Origin: a virus
Length of the DNA: 64,000 nt
IMG/VR virus record: IMGVR_UViG_3300042469_000068
Span: 1-64,000 of that record
Strand: one strand, 5' to 3'
The notes beneath the pieces were generated by a model. The model had not been told where the DNA came from and did not search any database. It worked only from the letters and a program-made list of their open reading frames with translations. Made by a program: the position numbers and the translations under genes. Positions 57,302 to 64,000 of the stretch are shown piece after piece. Every line of letters starts with the position of its first letter. The first letter of the stretch is position 1.

Positions 57302-57489
57302 TATGCCTTTTTCTTTCCTTGAGTGTTAGCTATATAGAGTTCATTATCGTACTTTTTTACAGCTTTGTCAAGTGCTTCCTGTATGCTTACCAATCTTTGT
57401 CTATAGTTTTGTCTCAAGTGAACACTTTCCTTCTTATTCAGTAGGCTATTGATCAGGTGTTCAATCTGAAACGGCACTTCGTTGCTCAT
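57301..57489 (-). CDS. Hypothetical helical protein, 62 aa
   Basis: 62 residues from ATG 57489, which follows GAGGAAGAAAAAG; five codons upstream in frame are open and would give a 67-aa form. FQIEHLINSLLNKKESVHLRQNY is a helix with a coiled tendency. Function unknown. Common between 47 and 55 in T4-like phages. It overlaps the end of gene 55. Confidence 0.6.
   Translation of the reverse strand: MSNEVPFQIEHLINSLLNKKESVHLRQNYRQRLVSIQEALDKAVKKYDNELYIANTQGKKKA
57343..57371 (-). promoter_or_regulatory. Sigma70-like promoter ahead of gene 47
   Basis: TTGACA, 17-base spacer, GATAAT on the minus strand, inside the 62-aa gene, about 40 bases before gene 47. Confidence 0.6.
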
Positions 57490-58042
57490 CTTTTTCTTCC
57501 TCATAAAATTTCTGTAAGCCTTCTTTTGTTTGCTTACGCTTTACTTTCTTTTCGTGTTCTCTCTTTTCGAACTTTGCCATGAAGTCGTTGATGTTATCAT
57601 ACATCTGAGTTGGCATCAAGTGATTATCATCATTATCTACAAGGTATCCAGAGTTACCTGAGTTGACGATACTTTCCTGATAATTCTTATATATGATATA
57701 TCTGTTCTTCTCTTCTTTTCCTATTCTTCTAAGGAAAGCATAATATATGATTTGTGTAAAGTACGCAAATGGATTCTGTCCGATCTCTGGATTGTAATCT
57801 TTGAAATACATTATACAGTTTTCAATTCCATCGGATATCATTTCGTCACGATAAGAGTAGTTTATAAATCTTGGCATAGTGGAAAGCTTCTTTGCAATCT
57901 TGTAAATACACTCACCAATGTATTCTGGTAAACGAGGTTCTTGTTTACCTTCTGATCTTGCTTTCTGTAAGCTCTCTCTGTATTTTAGGATTTCTTCGTA
58001 GAACTTCTTATTGTCTACATAGTGTACGGTAACTTTTTTCAT
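57461..58042 (-). CDS. 55: Late sigma factor, T4 gp55 type
   Basis: 193 residues (T4 185). VDNKKFYEEILKYRESL, IGECIYKIAKKLSTMPRFINY, YRDEMISDGIENCIMYFKDYNP and FAYFTQIIYYAFLRRIGKE match gp55 and its sigma region 2-like core. With gp45 it directs host RNA polymerase to TATAAATA late boxes, four of which are found upstream of genes in this window. C-terminus basic and charged (KVKRKQTKEGLQ). Overlaps the next gene. Confidence 0.94.
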   Translation of the reverse strand: MKKVTVHYVDNKKFYEEILKYRESLQKARSEGKQEPRLPEYIGECIYKIAKKLSTMPRFINYSYRDEMISDGIENCIMYFKDYNPEIGQNPFAYFTQIIYYAFLRRIGKEEKNRYIIYKNYQESIVNSGNSGYLVDNDDNHLMPTQMYDNINDFMAKFEKREHEKKVKRKQTKEGLQKFYEEEKDEQRSAVSD

Positions 58043-58059
58043 TCAATCTCACTTTTCTA

Positions 58060-58088
58060 TTGACAAATGCTTGACAGCGTGGTATAAA
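58060..58088 (+). promoter_or_regulatory. Possible plus-strand sigma70 promoter, antisense
   Basis: On the plus strand TTGACA is 17 bases from TATAAA, with a second TTGACA inside the spacer. It points away from gene 55 into the opposite strand of the 93-aa gene, so a transcript would be antisense to the 58117-60283 genes. No plus-strand gene follows. Could be real or an accidental match. Confidence 0.4.
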
Positions 58089-58116
58089 GGCTATGTCAGC
58101 CATCATATGAATAACT

Positions 58117-58398
58117 TTAAATGGTAGTTAGAGTCTTAAGTCTCTTAATCTGTCTATCAATCTGTTCTTTACGATTAGGCCATTTGATCATAGGCTTATC
58201 AGGATCTTTAGCTAGATTTTCCAATAGAGGCATAAAGATTTTATTAAGAGCAGTCAGCCTCTGCTTCAGGTCATCTACTTGTTCCTGTAAAGAAGAATAC
58301 TCTTTGTTTTCCTCAACAATATCATTCTCATCAGCAAATGTAAATCCGAAGTCATCTTCATCTTCAAGATCAAGGTATATGTTTTTATCGTTTGCCAT
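58117..58398 (-). CDS. Conserved T4-like hypothetical protein next to gene 55
   Basis: 93 residues. Acidic N-terminus (EDEDDFGFTFADEND), then helical SLQEQVDDLKQRLTALNKIFMPLL and a C-terminal PMIKWPNRKEQIDRQIKRL. I recognise this pattern from cyanophage and other T4-like genomes, always near 55 or uvsW; function unknown. Coupled by overlap to the Sm-like gene. Confidence 0.7.
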   Translation of the reverse strand: MANDKNIYLDLEDEDDFGFTFADENDIVEENKEYSSLQEQVDDLKQRLTALNKIFMPLLENLAKDPDKPMIKWPNRKEQIDRQIKRLKTLTTI

Positions 58399-58799
58399 CA
58401 GTGTAAGCTTCCTTTATCATCTTTATTTCCGAGTAATTCTTTAAGCATTTCAAGTTTTTCCTCATATGATTCATCCGATAGAGGATCATCATATTCAATG
58501 TTGTCTTTTGATTCGGAACTCAAGAAGTGTTCAACTGAATTCCAGTAATGATCAACCATTCCTTCAGCGGGTAATGTTTTAAAAAGAACTTCGCTCTTAT
58601 CTATCTCGAATATTTGATCTAGAGATATCTTGGAAAATACCCATTGCATAAGAGAGATAGAAAGAAATCCACTCTTGCTTCCTTTCAAGTAAAGTATCTT
58701 ACAAGGGTTAATAAGAACCATGGTCTTATCAGTTTCTTGAACTTCCGTTATTAAATCTTCACCGCTTTTTAATCTTAGAAACTGAATCTCTGATTCCAT
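58398..58799 (-). CDS. Sm-like (LSm-fold) phage protein, copy 2
   Basis: 133 residues. LRLKSGEDLITEVQETDK, INPCKILYL, QWVFSKISLDQIFEIDKSEVLF match copy 1 (7342-7662) at the same relative positions, with an added C-terminal acidic helical segment. A small beta-barrel RNA-binding role is plausible. It lies between uvsW and the 93-aa gene with 55 below, so it may act in late gene expression. Confidence 0.75.
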   Translation of the reverse strand: MESEIQFLRLKSGEDLITEVQETDKTMVLINPCKILYLKGSKSGFLSISLMQWVFSKISLDQIFEIDKSEVLFKTLPAEGMVDHYWNSVEHFLSSESKDNIEYDDPLSDESYEEKLEMLKELLGNKDDKGSLH

Positions 58800-58804
58800 T
58801 GTTT

Positions 58805-60283
58805 TTATCCTTTTAACTCAATCTTATAAATTTTGAAGTTGAACTTCTCTTCCGTATACACCTTAAGACGTTCCGCAAAATGCTTTAGAGTATAGTTCTC
58901 ATGTTTCTTGTATCGCATATCATCTGCGATATCAAACAACTGTGCCGATTCTTTTGTATCAGACTTTCTAAGTCCACGGCCAATAGACTGTAGATTTCTT
59001 ATCCTAGACTTAGACGGGCTAGCAAATATAATGTTATGGAGATTTCTAATATTGATTCCAGTGCTAAAAGTACCAAAACTAGCCACAATAATAGCGTTTG
59101 TTTCCGACTCAACGATCTTACGAACTTCTTCACGTATGTCCACATCTGTTTCACCACTTACAAAGAAAACTTTTCTATCTGATCCGACTTTCTCGGAGAT
59201 AAGATTATGGAGTATTCTTCCGTGCTTGTCAACGTACTGGAATAAGACGAGGGTATTTCCGTCGAGGGATACCGCAAGATTGCTAATGAACCTATTTCGG
59301 GACTCATTAAGTACCAAGTATTCAATTTCTTGCTGATAGGTGAAAGTCTTACTTGCCTGACAGATTGATTCACCATGTCTGAGAAGAAGGCACTTGATAT
59401 TGAACTCAGCCAAGTGCTTTGCATCCATAAGCTCTTTTGTGGTAATAACTTTTCTGACCGATCCAAAAAGGCCTTCAAGTACCAAGCGATGGGTCTTTGT
59501 ACCGTCAAGGGTTCCAGTCGTTCCAATTCTGTACTTTGCATTAGAGAGTCCTGTCATAATATCTGTTAGAGATTTGGCCTTAAACTGGTGCGCTTCGTCT
59601 CCGATTACAAAATCAAACTGCGCGAACCATCGTTTTGGCATCTTGTACAAAGACTGCCAAGTAGAGATGGTCAGGAACTTGTCTGTATCCTTGTCCTGAC
59701 CCTGATAAACTTTATGTACGTTTGCAGCAACGTCCCAACCATTCGTTTCACTATACTCTTTAAAGTCGCCTGCTAATTGTTCCACCAAAGAAACAGTAGG
59801 AACAATAATAAGACCTCTCTTCAACCCTCTATGTTTGAGAAAACGAGATAGAAGATAAATAATAAGAGACTTACCACTTGCAGTGGGGCTAAGAAGTAAA
59901 GACCTTCGTGTACGAATTGCGTGAACAAATGCATCCAACTGATAATCTCTTGGAGCATGTTTCGGCCTTAGTTTCTCTACAAATTCTTTTGCTTCCGCTA
60001 ATGAAAACTCTTCATCAAAGTCTTCATTTTCATAATCCCATTCGTAGTTTCTTTCCTCACAAAACTTAGCTATATACGGCACTAGACCGCGATAGAGTTG
60101 TTTCGTTCGGATATCGAATAAACGTATCTTTCCATCCCAAAGTCGTGCCTTATATTGTGGAGTAAATTGATACCCTGGCACCTGGAATGTAAAATTTTCA
60201 CGAAGCTCATATGCTACACCATCTTCACAGACAATGCCAACATAAGCCTCGTTCACGTTTCTAATAATAATTTTACTGTCCAC
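58805..60283 (-). CDS. uvsW: UvsW, recombination DNA helicase
   Basis: 492 residues (T4 about 500). Superfamily 2 helicase: motif I SPTASGKSLIIYLLS near 135, Ia IIVPTVSLVEQL, II IGDEAHQFK, III TGTLDGTKTH, then IVASFGTFSTGINI and SIGRGLRKS (VI). It reverses forks and moves Holliday junctions for the recombination-dependent replication switch. The start overlaps uvsY by eleven bases, as a coupled unit. Confidence 0.95.
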   Translation of the reverse strand: MDSKIIIRNVNEAYVGIVCEDGVAYELRENFTFQVPGYQFTPQYKARLWDGKIRLFDIRTKQLYRGLVPYIAKFCEERNYEWDYENEDFDEEFSLAEAKEFVEKLRPKHAPRDYQLDAFVHAIRTRRSLLLSPTASGKSLIIYLLSRFLKHRGLKRGLIIVPTVSLVEQLAGDFKEYSETNGWDVAANVHKVYQGQDKDTDKFLTISTWQSLYKMPKRWFAQFDFVIGDEAHQFKAKSLTDIMTGLSNAKYRIGTTGTLDGTKTHRLVLEGLFGSVRKVITTKELMDAKHLAEFNIKCLLLRHGESICQASKTFTYQQEIEYLVLNESRNRFISNLAVSLDGNTLVLFQYVDKHGRILHNLISEKVGSDRKVFFVSGETDVDIREEVRKIVESETNAIIVASFGTFSTGINIRNLHNIIFASPSKSRIRNLQSIGRGLRKSDTKESAQLFDIADDMRYKKHENYTLKHFAERLKVYTEEKFNFKIYKIELKG

Positions 60284-60722
60284 CTATAAACTTTTCCCAA
60301 TCCATGAATGACTTAAGCTGCCATGTCCTGTTATTAAGTTCTTTCAGGACACTCTTACAGAAGTCTACAATCTCTTCATGCATAACTTTTTTCAGTAGTG
60401 TGTTATTTAGTTCAGTATCAGAATCAAGATAGTGTTGTAAATCGGCTCTGAGTACCTTCTTCATCATCGGTTCCAGACCATACCTTTCAAGGTCTTCTGG
60501 ATTGTTTAGATCGCCAGAATAGTATTCCCACTTGATCTTACGCCGTGAATTATAATCGGCTTGTAATTTCTTGGCTAAAAGATTGTGGTGTGTAAGGATA
60601 CGCAGATACTTGGCGTGAAGCTTTGATATGTTTGCCATGGCCTTCTGCGGTTCAGTTTCATCAAAAGAAACATCTTTGATCCACTCTTCCATAAGCAGTT
60701 CTATATTCACTGGCGGTTTCAT
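60273..60722 (-). CDS. uvsY: UvsY, recombination mediator
   Basis: 149 residues (T4 137). LMEEWIKDVSFDETEPQKAM, KLHAKYLRILTHHNLL, WEYYSGDLNNPEDLERYG and LNNTLLKKVMHEEIVDFC match UvsY, which loads UvsX on gp32-covered ssDNA. It has its own promoter (60751) and lies downstream of 19. Confidence 0.92.
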   Translation of the reverse strand: MKPPVNIELLMEEWIKDVSFDETEPQKAMANISKLHAKYLRILTHHNLLAKKLQADYNSRRKIKWEYYSGDLNNPEDLERYGLEPMMKKVLRADLQHYLDSDTELNNTLLKKVMHEEIVDFCKSVLKELNNRTWQLKSFMDWEKFIGGQ

Positions 60723-60750
60723 TCTATCTCCATTACAAAAAATGTATATT

Positions 60751-60779
60751 ACTATACTACACTTTTAGGTAAATGTCAA
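60751..60779 (-). promoter_or_regulatory. Sigma70-like promoter of uvsY-uvsW
   Basis: TTGACA, 17-base spacer, TATAGT on the minus strand. The -35 box abuts the gp19 stop. About 28 bases before the uvsY start with an AATGGAGA ribosome site between. Confidence 0.7.
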
Positions 60780-61298
60780 TTACAATCTTTCAATATCGAA
60801 ATAATCGTATCTGATACCAAGATCGGCTGTGATAGTATTATCAGCAGAATCAGCCGTATTGAATGTTATACCGCTAAGACTTACAGGATGACAGTCTTTA
60901 AATTTGAAACGAAGATTAGGCAAATTGGAATTTGTATTGATTGTCAGAATGCCATCGTAGTATATAGACGCTTTAGAATCAAAGTGTTTAATATACTCTT
61001 CATGTTTGGTTGGACGAGCCACACCTCTAAGCCAGTTGTATGTTTCTTGCCATGCTCTTAGGTCTTCATCAACAATAAAAGTGATTCTAAGTTCTTCATA
61101 TGTCAGTTTAACACCATGACGAAATGTATCAGAAAATGGACTTGGTACCGATACAGCACCAGTTGATACTCCTGGCATAACAACAGACTGACAAAAGTAT
61201 TTGGCAAAAGGAAGATTGGGCACAGTGAAAGTGTACTTAGTTGCCTGTAGCAAACTTGTATTTTCTGGAGTCTTAGTGATGAATGATTCTGTTGTCAT
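60780..61298 (-). CDS. 19: Tail tube protein, T4 gp19 type
   Basis: 172 residues (T4 163). TFTVPNLPFAKYFCQSVVMP, GVKLTYEELRITFIVDEDLRAWQETYNWL is the tail-tube/gp54-like fold shared with T6SS Hcp. It stacks in hexameric rings inside the sheath. A T4 late box and an AGAGG ribosome site lie upstream, after the gp23 terminator. Confidence 0.93.
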   Translation of the reverse strand: MTTESFITKTPENTSLLQATKYTFTVPNLPFAKYFCQSVVMPGVSTGAVSVPSPFSDTFRHGVKLTYEELRITFIVDEDLRAWQETYNWLRGVARPTKHEEYIKHFDSKASIYYDGILTINTNSNLPNLRFKFKDCHPVSLSGITFNTADSADNTITADLGIRYDYFDIERL

Positions 61299-61314
61299 TT
61301 GATACCTCTGGTAA

Positions 61315-61322
61315 TATTTATA
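61315..61322 (-). promoter_or_regulatory. T4-type late promoter of gene 19
   Basis: Exact TATAAATA on the minus strand, 16 bases before the gp19 start and right after the terminator's T run. Confidence 0.8.
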
Positions 61323-61352
61323 TAAACAAAAAGGGCGGTGTTGCCACCGCCC
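61323..61352 (-). terminator. Rho-independent terminator after major capsid gene
   Basis: Perfect eight-base GC stem GGGCGGTG/CACCGCCC with a GCAA tetraloop on the minus strand, followed by TTTTTGTTT. It ends the gp22-gp23 transcript 28 bases after the gp23 stop. Confidence 0.9.
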
Positions 61353-61379
61353 AAGTTGTTACTGCGTTTCTTCTTATTA

Positions 61380-62753
61380 TTAGGTAAGATTGCGAACGCG
61401 GAAGATACGGTAGTACTGGTTAGCACGTACTGTATCTGTGATTGAGTCAGAAAGGTCTGAAAGCTGGGCAAGACCCTTAGCGAATGGGTTGGCTACCATT
61501 CCGTAACGTGTCTTGAAACCAATCTTTGGCTGGAATGTATCCTGACCGATTGCGCGTACCATCTGTAGTGGTACGTATGGGCAGTAGAATAGACCAGCGT
61601 CATAAGGTGAAGTACCCTTATAACCAACTGTACATAGTTCGTCACCGTTTGATGAACCACCGAAGTATGGGTCGATGTAGACCTTAACACGGCCGTGCAT
61701 TGTACCAGCGAATGTGTTGCCAGTATCGTCAACTGTTAGGTTAACGTTTAGAGCAGGTGTGTAATCAAGAACACCAGCCATAGCAAGAGCAGAAGCAACA
61801 TCTGAAGAAACGATAAGGATATTACCCTTACCACGTCTTGTTGCCTTAGAGATTGCGTTGCATTCACGTTCAATCTGGAATACAAGACCCTTGAACTTTT
61901 CAACTGACCAACGGCCATTTGAGTCTGTGTCAAGATCGAATGTACCAGCGGTTGTTACACCGTACTGAGCGCCAACAACGGCTGAACGGTAAACAGTTCT
62001 TACAACTTCGCGGTTAATTTCAGCGAGAATTTCTGTTGAAAGAATGTTTGCGAGTTCTGTCTCAGCGTCTAGACCGTGAACAGCCTTAAGATCCTGAGCA
62101 AGTTCCATTGTGTACTCTGCCTTTAGCGCACGGCTACGAGCAGTTACAGTTACCTTTTCAATGCTGAAGTTCATTTCAGCAAAACCGTTATCAGCAGAAT
62201 CACCAAGAGCTTCAGCGTATGATGTTGGCATACCCTTACCAGTTGTGTACTGTGTAGAATCTGATGTGTCAACAACTGGGTTAGTTCCTGTGTGGGAACC
62301 AACGATTGTGCTGGCAATATTTCCTCTTGTATTCTGTGACGAGAAGCTTGTTAGAACTTCATCAAAGAATGTTTCGCTTGAACCGCCTGTGCGGTCATTA
62401 CCACGGCGTGAGCGCATAGCAAAGATTAGTCCTGTTGGACCAGTCATTGGCTGAACGCCAGCGATGTCATAAGCCATTAGGTTTGGAAGAGCGCGACGAA
62501 CCAAACTGATTAGGATTGGATCGTAACCTGCTACTGGACCACCGGCAGTAGAACCACCACTGTAACCACCTGTGCCAACAGAGTTTACTGGCGCAGCTTC
62601 GTTAAGCATACGGCCTTCTTCAGCCATAGCCTTTTCCTGATTTTCTAGGACAAGAGCTGTAACTGCACGACGGTAAGAATCCTTGATTGGATTTGCGCCG
62701 GCGTGGTCAAGCACTGGTGCCCACTTCTGTTCTAATTGTTCTGTAAGATACAT
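61380..62753 (-). CDS. 23: Major capsid protein, T4 gp23 type
   Basis: 457 residues (T4 521). PNLMAYDIAGVQPMTGPTGL, FAMRSRRG, NFSIEKVTVTARSRALKAEYTMELAQDLKAVHG and YGMVANPFAKG are gp23 signature blocks of the HK97-fold T4 capsid family. The first 60 or so residues (WAPVLDHAGANPIKDSYRR) include the delta peptide that the gp21 protease removes. Many copies build the head. Preceded by a late box at 62788 and an AAGGAGAATAC site, followed by a strong terminator. Confidence 0.97.
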   Translation of the reverse strand: MYLTEQLEQKWAPVLDHAGANPIKDSYRRAVTALVLENQEKAMAEEGRMLNEAAPVNSVGTGGYSGGSTAGGPVAGYDPILISLVRRALPNLMAYDIAGVQPMTGPTGLIFAMRSRRGNDRTGGSSETFFDEVLTSFSSQNTRGNIASTIVGSHTGTNPVVDTSDSTQYTTGKGMPTSYAEALGDSADNGFAEMNFSIEKVTVTARSRALKAEYTMELAQDLKAVHGLDAETELANILSTEILAEINREVVRTVYRSAVVGAQYGVTTAGTFDLDTDSNGRWSVEKFKGLVFQIERECNAISKATRRGKGNILIVSSDVASALAMAGVLDYTPALNVNLTVDDTGNTFAGTMHGRVKVYIDPYFGGSSNGDELCTVGYKGTSPYDAGLFYCPYVPLQMVRAIGQDTFQPKIGFKTRYGMVANPFAKGLAQLSDLSDSITDTVRANQYYRIFRVRNLT

Positions 62754-62787
62754 TTTAGTATTCTCCTTTAAAGTCTTACTTTTCTAA

Positions 62788-62795
62788 TATTTATA
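62788..62795 (-). promoter_or_regulatory. T4-type late promoter of gene 23
   Basis: Exact TATAAATA on the minus strand, about 35 bases before the gp23 start with an AAGGAGA ribosome site between. The box lies just after the gp22 stop. Confidence 0.85.
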
Positions 62796-62801
62796 ATTCC
62801 G

Positions 62802-64000
62802 TTATCTTGGTGCTGTCTTACCAAGTGATCTAACATAAGCAGCCATTGGACCGTTTAGTTCTTCTGAGATCATACCTTTACCATCTGTTGATGATTCAGC
62901 AGCATCTAGAACCTTGTCGGACTTAACTGATGATGAGAAATAATTTTCCTTAAGAATAGAAACTTTCTGAGCATATTCGTTTGCGTCAGCGTACTCAATT
63001 CCTTCAGCAAGAGATTTTAACTTCTCTGCCTGTGTATCTGTCAATCCATCACAAGCATTAAGTAAAATTTCATTAGACTTAGATTCGTTGAGCATCTTGC
63101 TTAGTGCTACACTACGCTCAATTTCCTCATTTAGTTTTTCTTCTAGTTCGGCAACCTTGTTACCCATTTCTTCTACAACTGATACTGCTTCCTCAGGAAT
63201 ATCAATGTAGTGTTCAACGAATAGGTTACGAAGACCAGAGATAAATTCTTCGGTTAGTTCAGAACGGAGACTTGCTTCAATAGCAACTTCGTTTTCTGCT
63301 GTCCACTGTTCAACAACATAGTTAAGATAGTCATCAACATTTGTTGAAAGTTCTTCTTCGATGCGACCAACTTCTTCTTCAAGAGTAGCAGCAAATGCTT
63401 CTTCAAGAACAGCAACTTCTTCTGCGACCTTCTGCTTAACAGCGGCTTCAAAGATAGCTGTAGCCTTAGCACGGAATTCTTCTGAGAGTTCTTCGCCAGC
63501 AAGAAGAGCGTCAACATGCTCGGACATGTCTACTTCGTAATTTTCCATTACGGCTTCTTCTGTTTCTGATTCTGATTCTTCAGTTACGAATTCGAAGTTT
63601 TCTTCGATTGCGGTGGCAATCTGATCTTCGTCCATACCTTCTTCAAGGCACTTGTTGATGAATGATTCTAGTTCTTCTGATAGTTCAACTTCATCTTCGT
63701 TGATTTCTTCAGCAGCTTCTTCAGCAACAACTTCGGATGTTTCCTCAACATCTTCTTCCATTACTTCAGCTTTCTTCTTCATTGGTTCAGCTGGCTTTGC
63801 GCCTTTTGTAGGTGCAGAATTATCTTTGCCCTTTACAGCGGCAGCAGCACCAAGGTTTGAACCATCAGTGCCGTTTGGTTGAACTACTGGATCAGCAAGC
63901 TTTGTAGCAGAACCAAGTGTCTTTGTTGGATCTACTGACTTTGAACCTGGTTTAAGTGAAGCCATGTTTGGATTTGATGACTTAGCGCCACGGAATGGAT
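62802..64000 (-). CDS. 22: Prohead core scaffold, T4 gp22 type, probably 5' truncated
   Basis: The frame has an ATG at 63965 giving 387 residues, but it remains open to the window edge (PFRGAKSSNPNMASL...) and that ATG has no ribosome site, so the true start is probably outside. Highly acidic, helical and repetitive (long EEVAEEVA-type tracts), with a conserved block near SLAEGIEYADANEYAQKVSI and IEERVGK-type helices. T4 gp22 is 269 residues, so this one is enlarged. It forms the assembly core and is later cut by gp21. Next to 23 in the usual order. Confidence 0.88.
   Translation of the reverse strand, partial: PFRGAKSSNPNMASLKPGSKSVDPTKTLGSATKLADPVVQPNGTDGSNLGAAAAVKGKDNSAPTKGAKPAEPMKKKAEVMEEDVEETSEVVAEEAAEEINEDEVELSEELESFINKCLEEGMDEDQIATAIEENFEFVTEESESETEEAVMENYEVDMSEHVDALLAGEELSEEFRAKATAIFEAAVKQKVAEEVAVLEEAFAATLEEEVGRIEEELSTNVDDYLNYVVEQWTAENEVAIEASLRSELTEEFISGLRNLFVEHYIDIPEEAVSVVEEMGNKVAELEEKLNEEIERSVALSKMLNESKSNEILLNACDGLTDTQAEKLKSLAEGIEYADANEYAQKVSILKENYFSSSVKSDKVLDAAESSTDGKGMISEELNGPMAAYVRSLGKTAPR

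Noticed and set aside
58121-58444. 107-aa plus-strand ORF downstream of the plus-strand promoter
   Set aside because: It is the antisense of the conserved 93-aa gene, has no ribosome site and reads as low-complexity Ser/Leu/Arg sequence.
59228-59256. TTGACA-17-CATAAT in uvsW
   Set aside because: Spacing fits but the site is about 420 bases from the nearest downstream gene start and the -10 is imperfect; likely chance.

Overview
The window is a contiguous piece of a large T4-superfamily myovirus genome. Every confidently assigned gene lies on the minus strand, so transcription runs from high to low coordinates. Genes are packed with ATGA, TAATG or GTGA stop/start overlaps, and no stretch longer than about 150 bases lacks a gene. 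The T4 core set is plain: replicative helicase, UvsX, family B polymerase, RegA, both clamp-loader subunits, sliding clamp, dNMP kinase, DsbA-like, gp46/gp47, late sigma gp55, UvsW, UvsY, tail tube gp19, major capsid gp23 and scaffold gp22. The host is probably a proteobacterium and likely an alphaproteobacterium (inference). The hints are a DUF1289 protein, a DUF3563-like protein, a MAGIGHN N-terminus on the DsbA-like protein, and CobS/CobT-like proteins. Several features (PstS, Hsp20, CobS-like ATPase, GT62-like enzyme, Sm-like proteins) recall T4-like cyanophages, but no photosynthesis gene is seen.

Layout by region. 1-9.1 kb: replication and recombination (helicase, uvsX, DNA polymerase) with small unknown genes and an HNH-HTH gene touching the polymerase. 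9.36 kb: one tRNA-Gly(UCC). 9.9-29 kb: a very large glycan-metabolism island with nucleotide-sugar enzymes, many glycosyltransferases, sugar and SAM methyltransferases and multidomain fusions. It is interrupted by a pstS-DUF3563-hsp20 block with its own terminators and promoters. 29-41.2 kb: structural and adhesion genes, including a glycine-rich adhesin, an 1898-residue Gly-X-Gln collagen-like fibre with an S74 chaperone end, a beta-helix protein and a PAAR-like tip, with dUTPase embedded. 41.2-47.5 kb: regA-62-unknown-methyltransferase-44-GIY-YIG-dsbA-45-dNMP kinase. 47.5-54 kb: glycosyltransferase, small HTH protein, CobS-like AAA+ ATPase, CobT-like metalloprotease/VWA protein, a 52-aa gene and a TAGT-like glycosyltransferase. 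54-60.7 kb: 46, 47, 55, Sm-like protein, uvsW, uvsY. 60.8-64 kb: 19, 23, 22 (22 is still open at the window edge).

Regulation is unusually legible. At least fifteen minus-strand sites match host sigma70 promoters (TTGACA/TTGACT, mostly exactly 17 bases from TATAAT-like boxes). Many are tucked inside the 3' end of the preceding gene. T4-type late boxes (TATAAATA) precede 19, 23, a 392-aa unknown gene and hsp20. Rho-independent terminators follow gp23, pstS, the hsp20 block and the TAGT-like gene. At two or three places a terminator hairpin carries the next promoter's -10 box in its loop, which makes a compact insulator.

The most unusual content is the phage-borne glycan island next to a collagen-like adhesion apparatus, and the HTH / CobS-like / CobT-like block, where each gene has its own consensus promoter and two of the promoters carry palindromic operator candidates. 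All function calls come from reading sequence and motifs; no database search was run.
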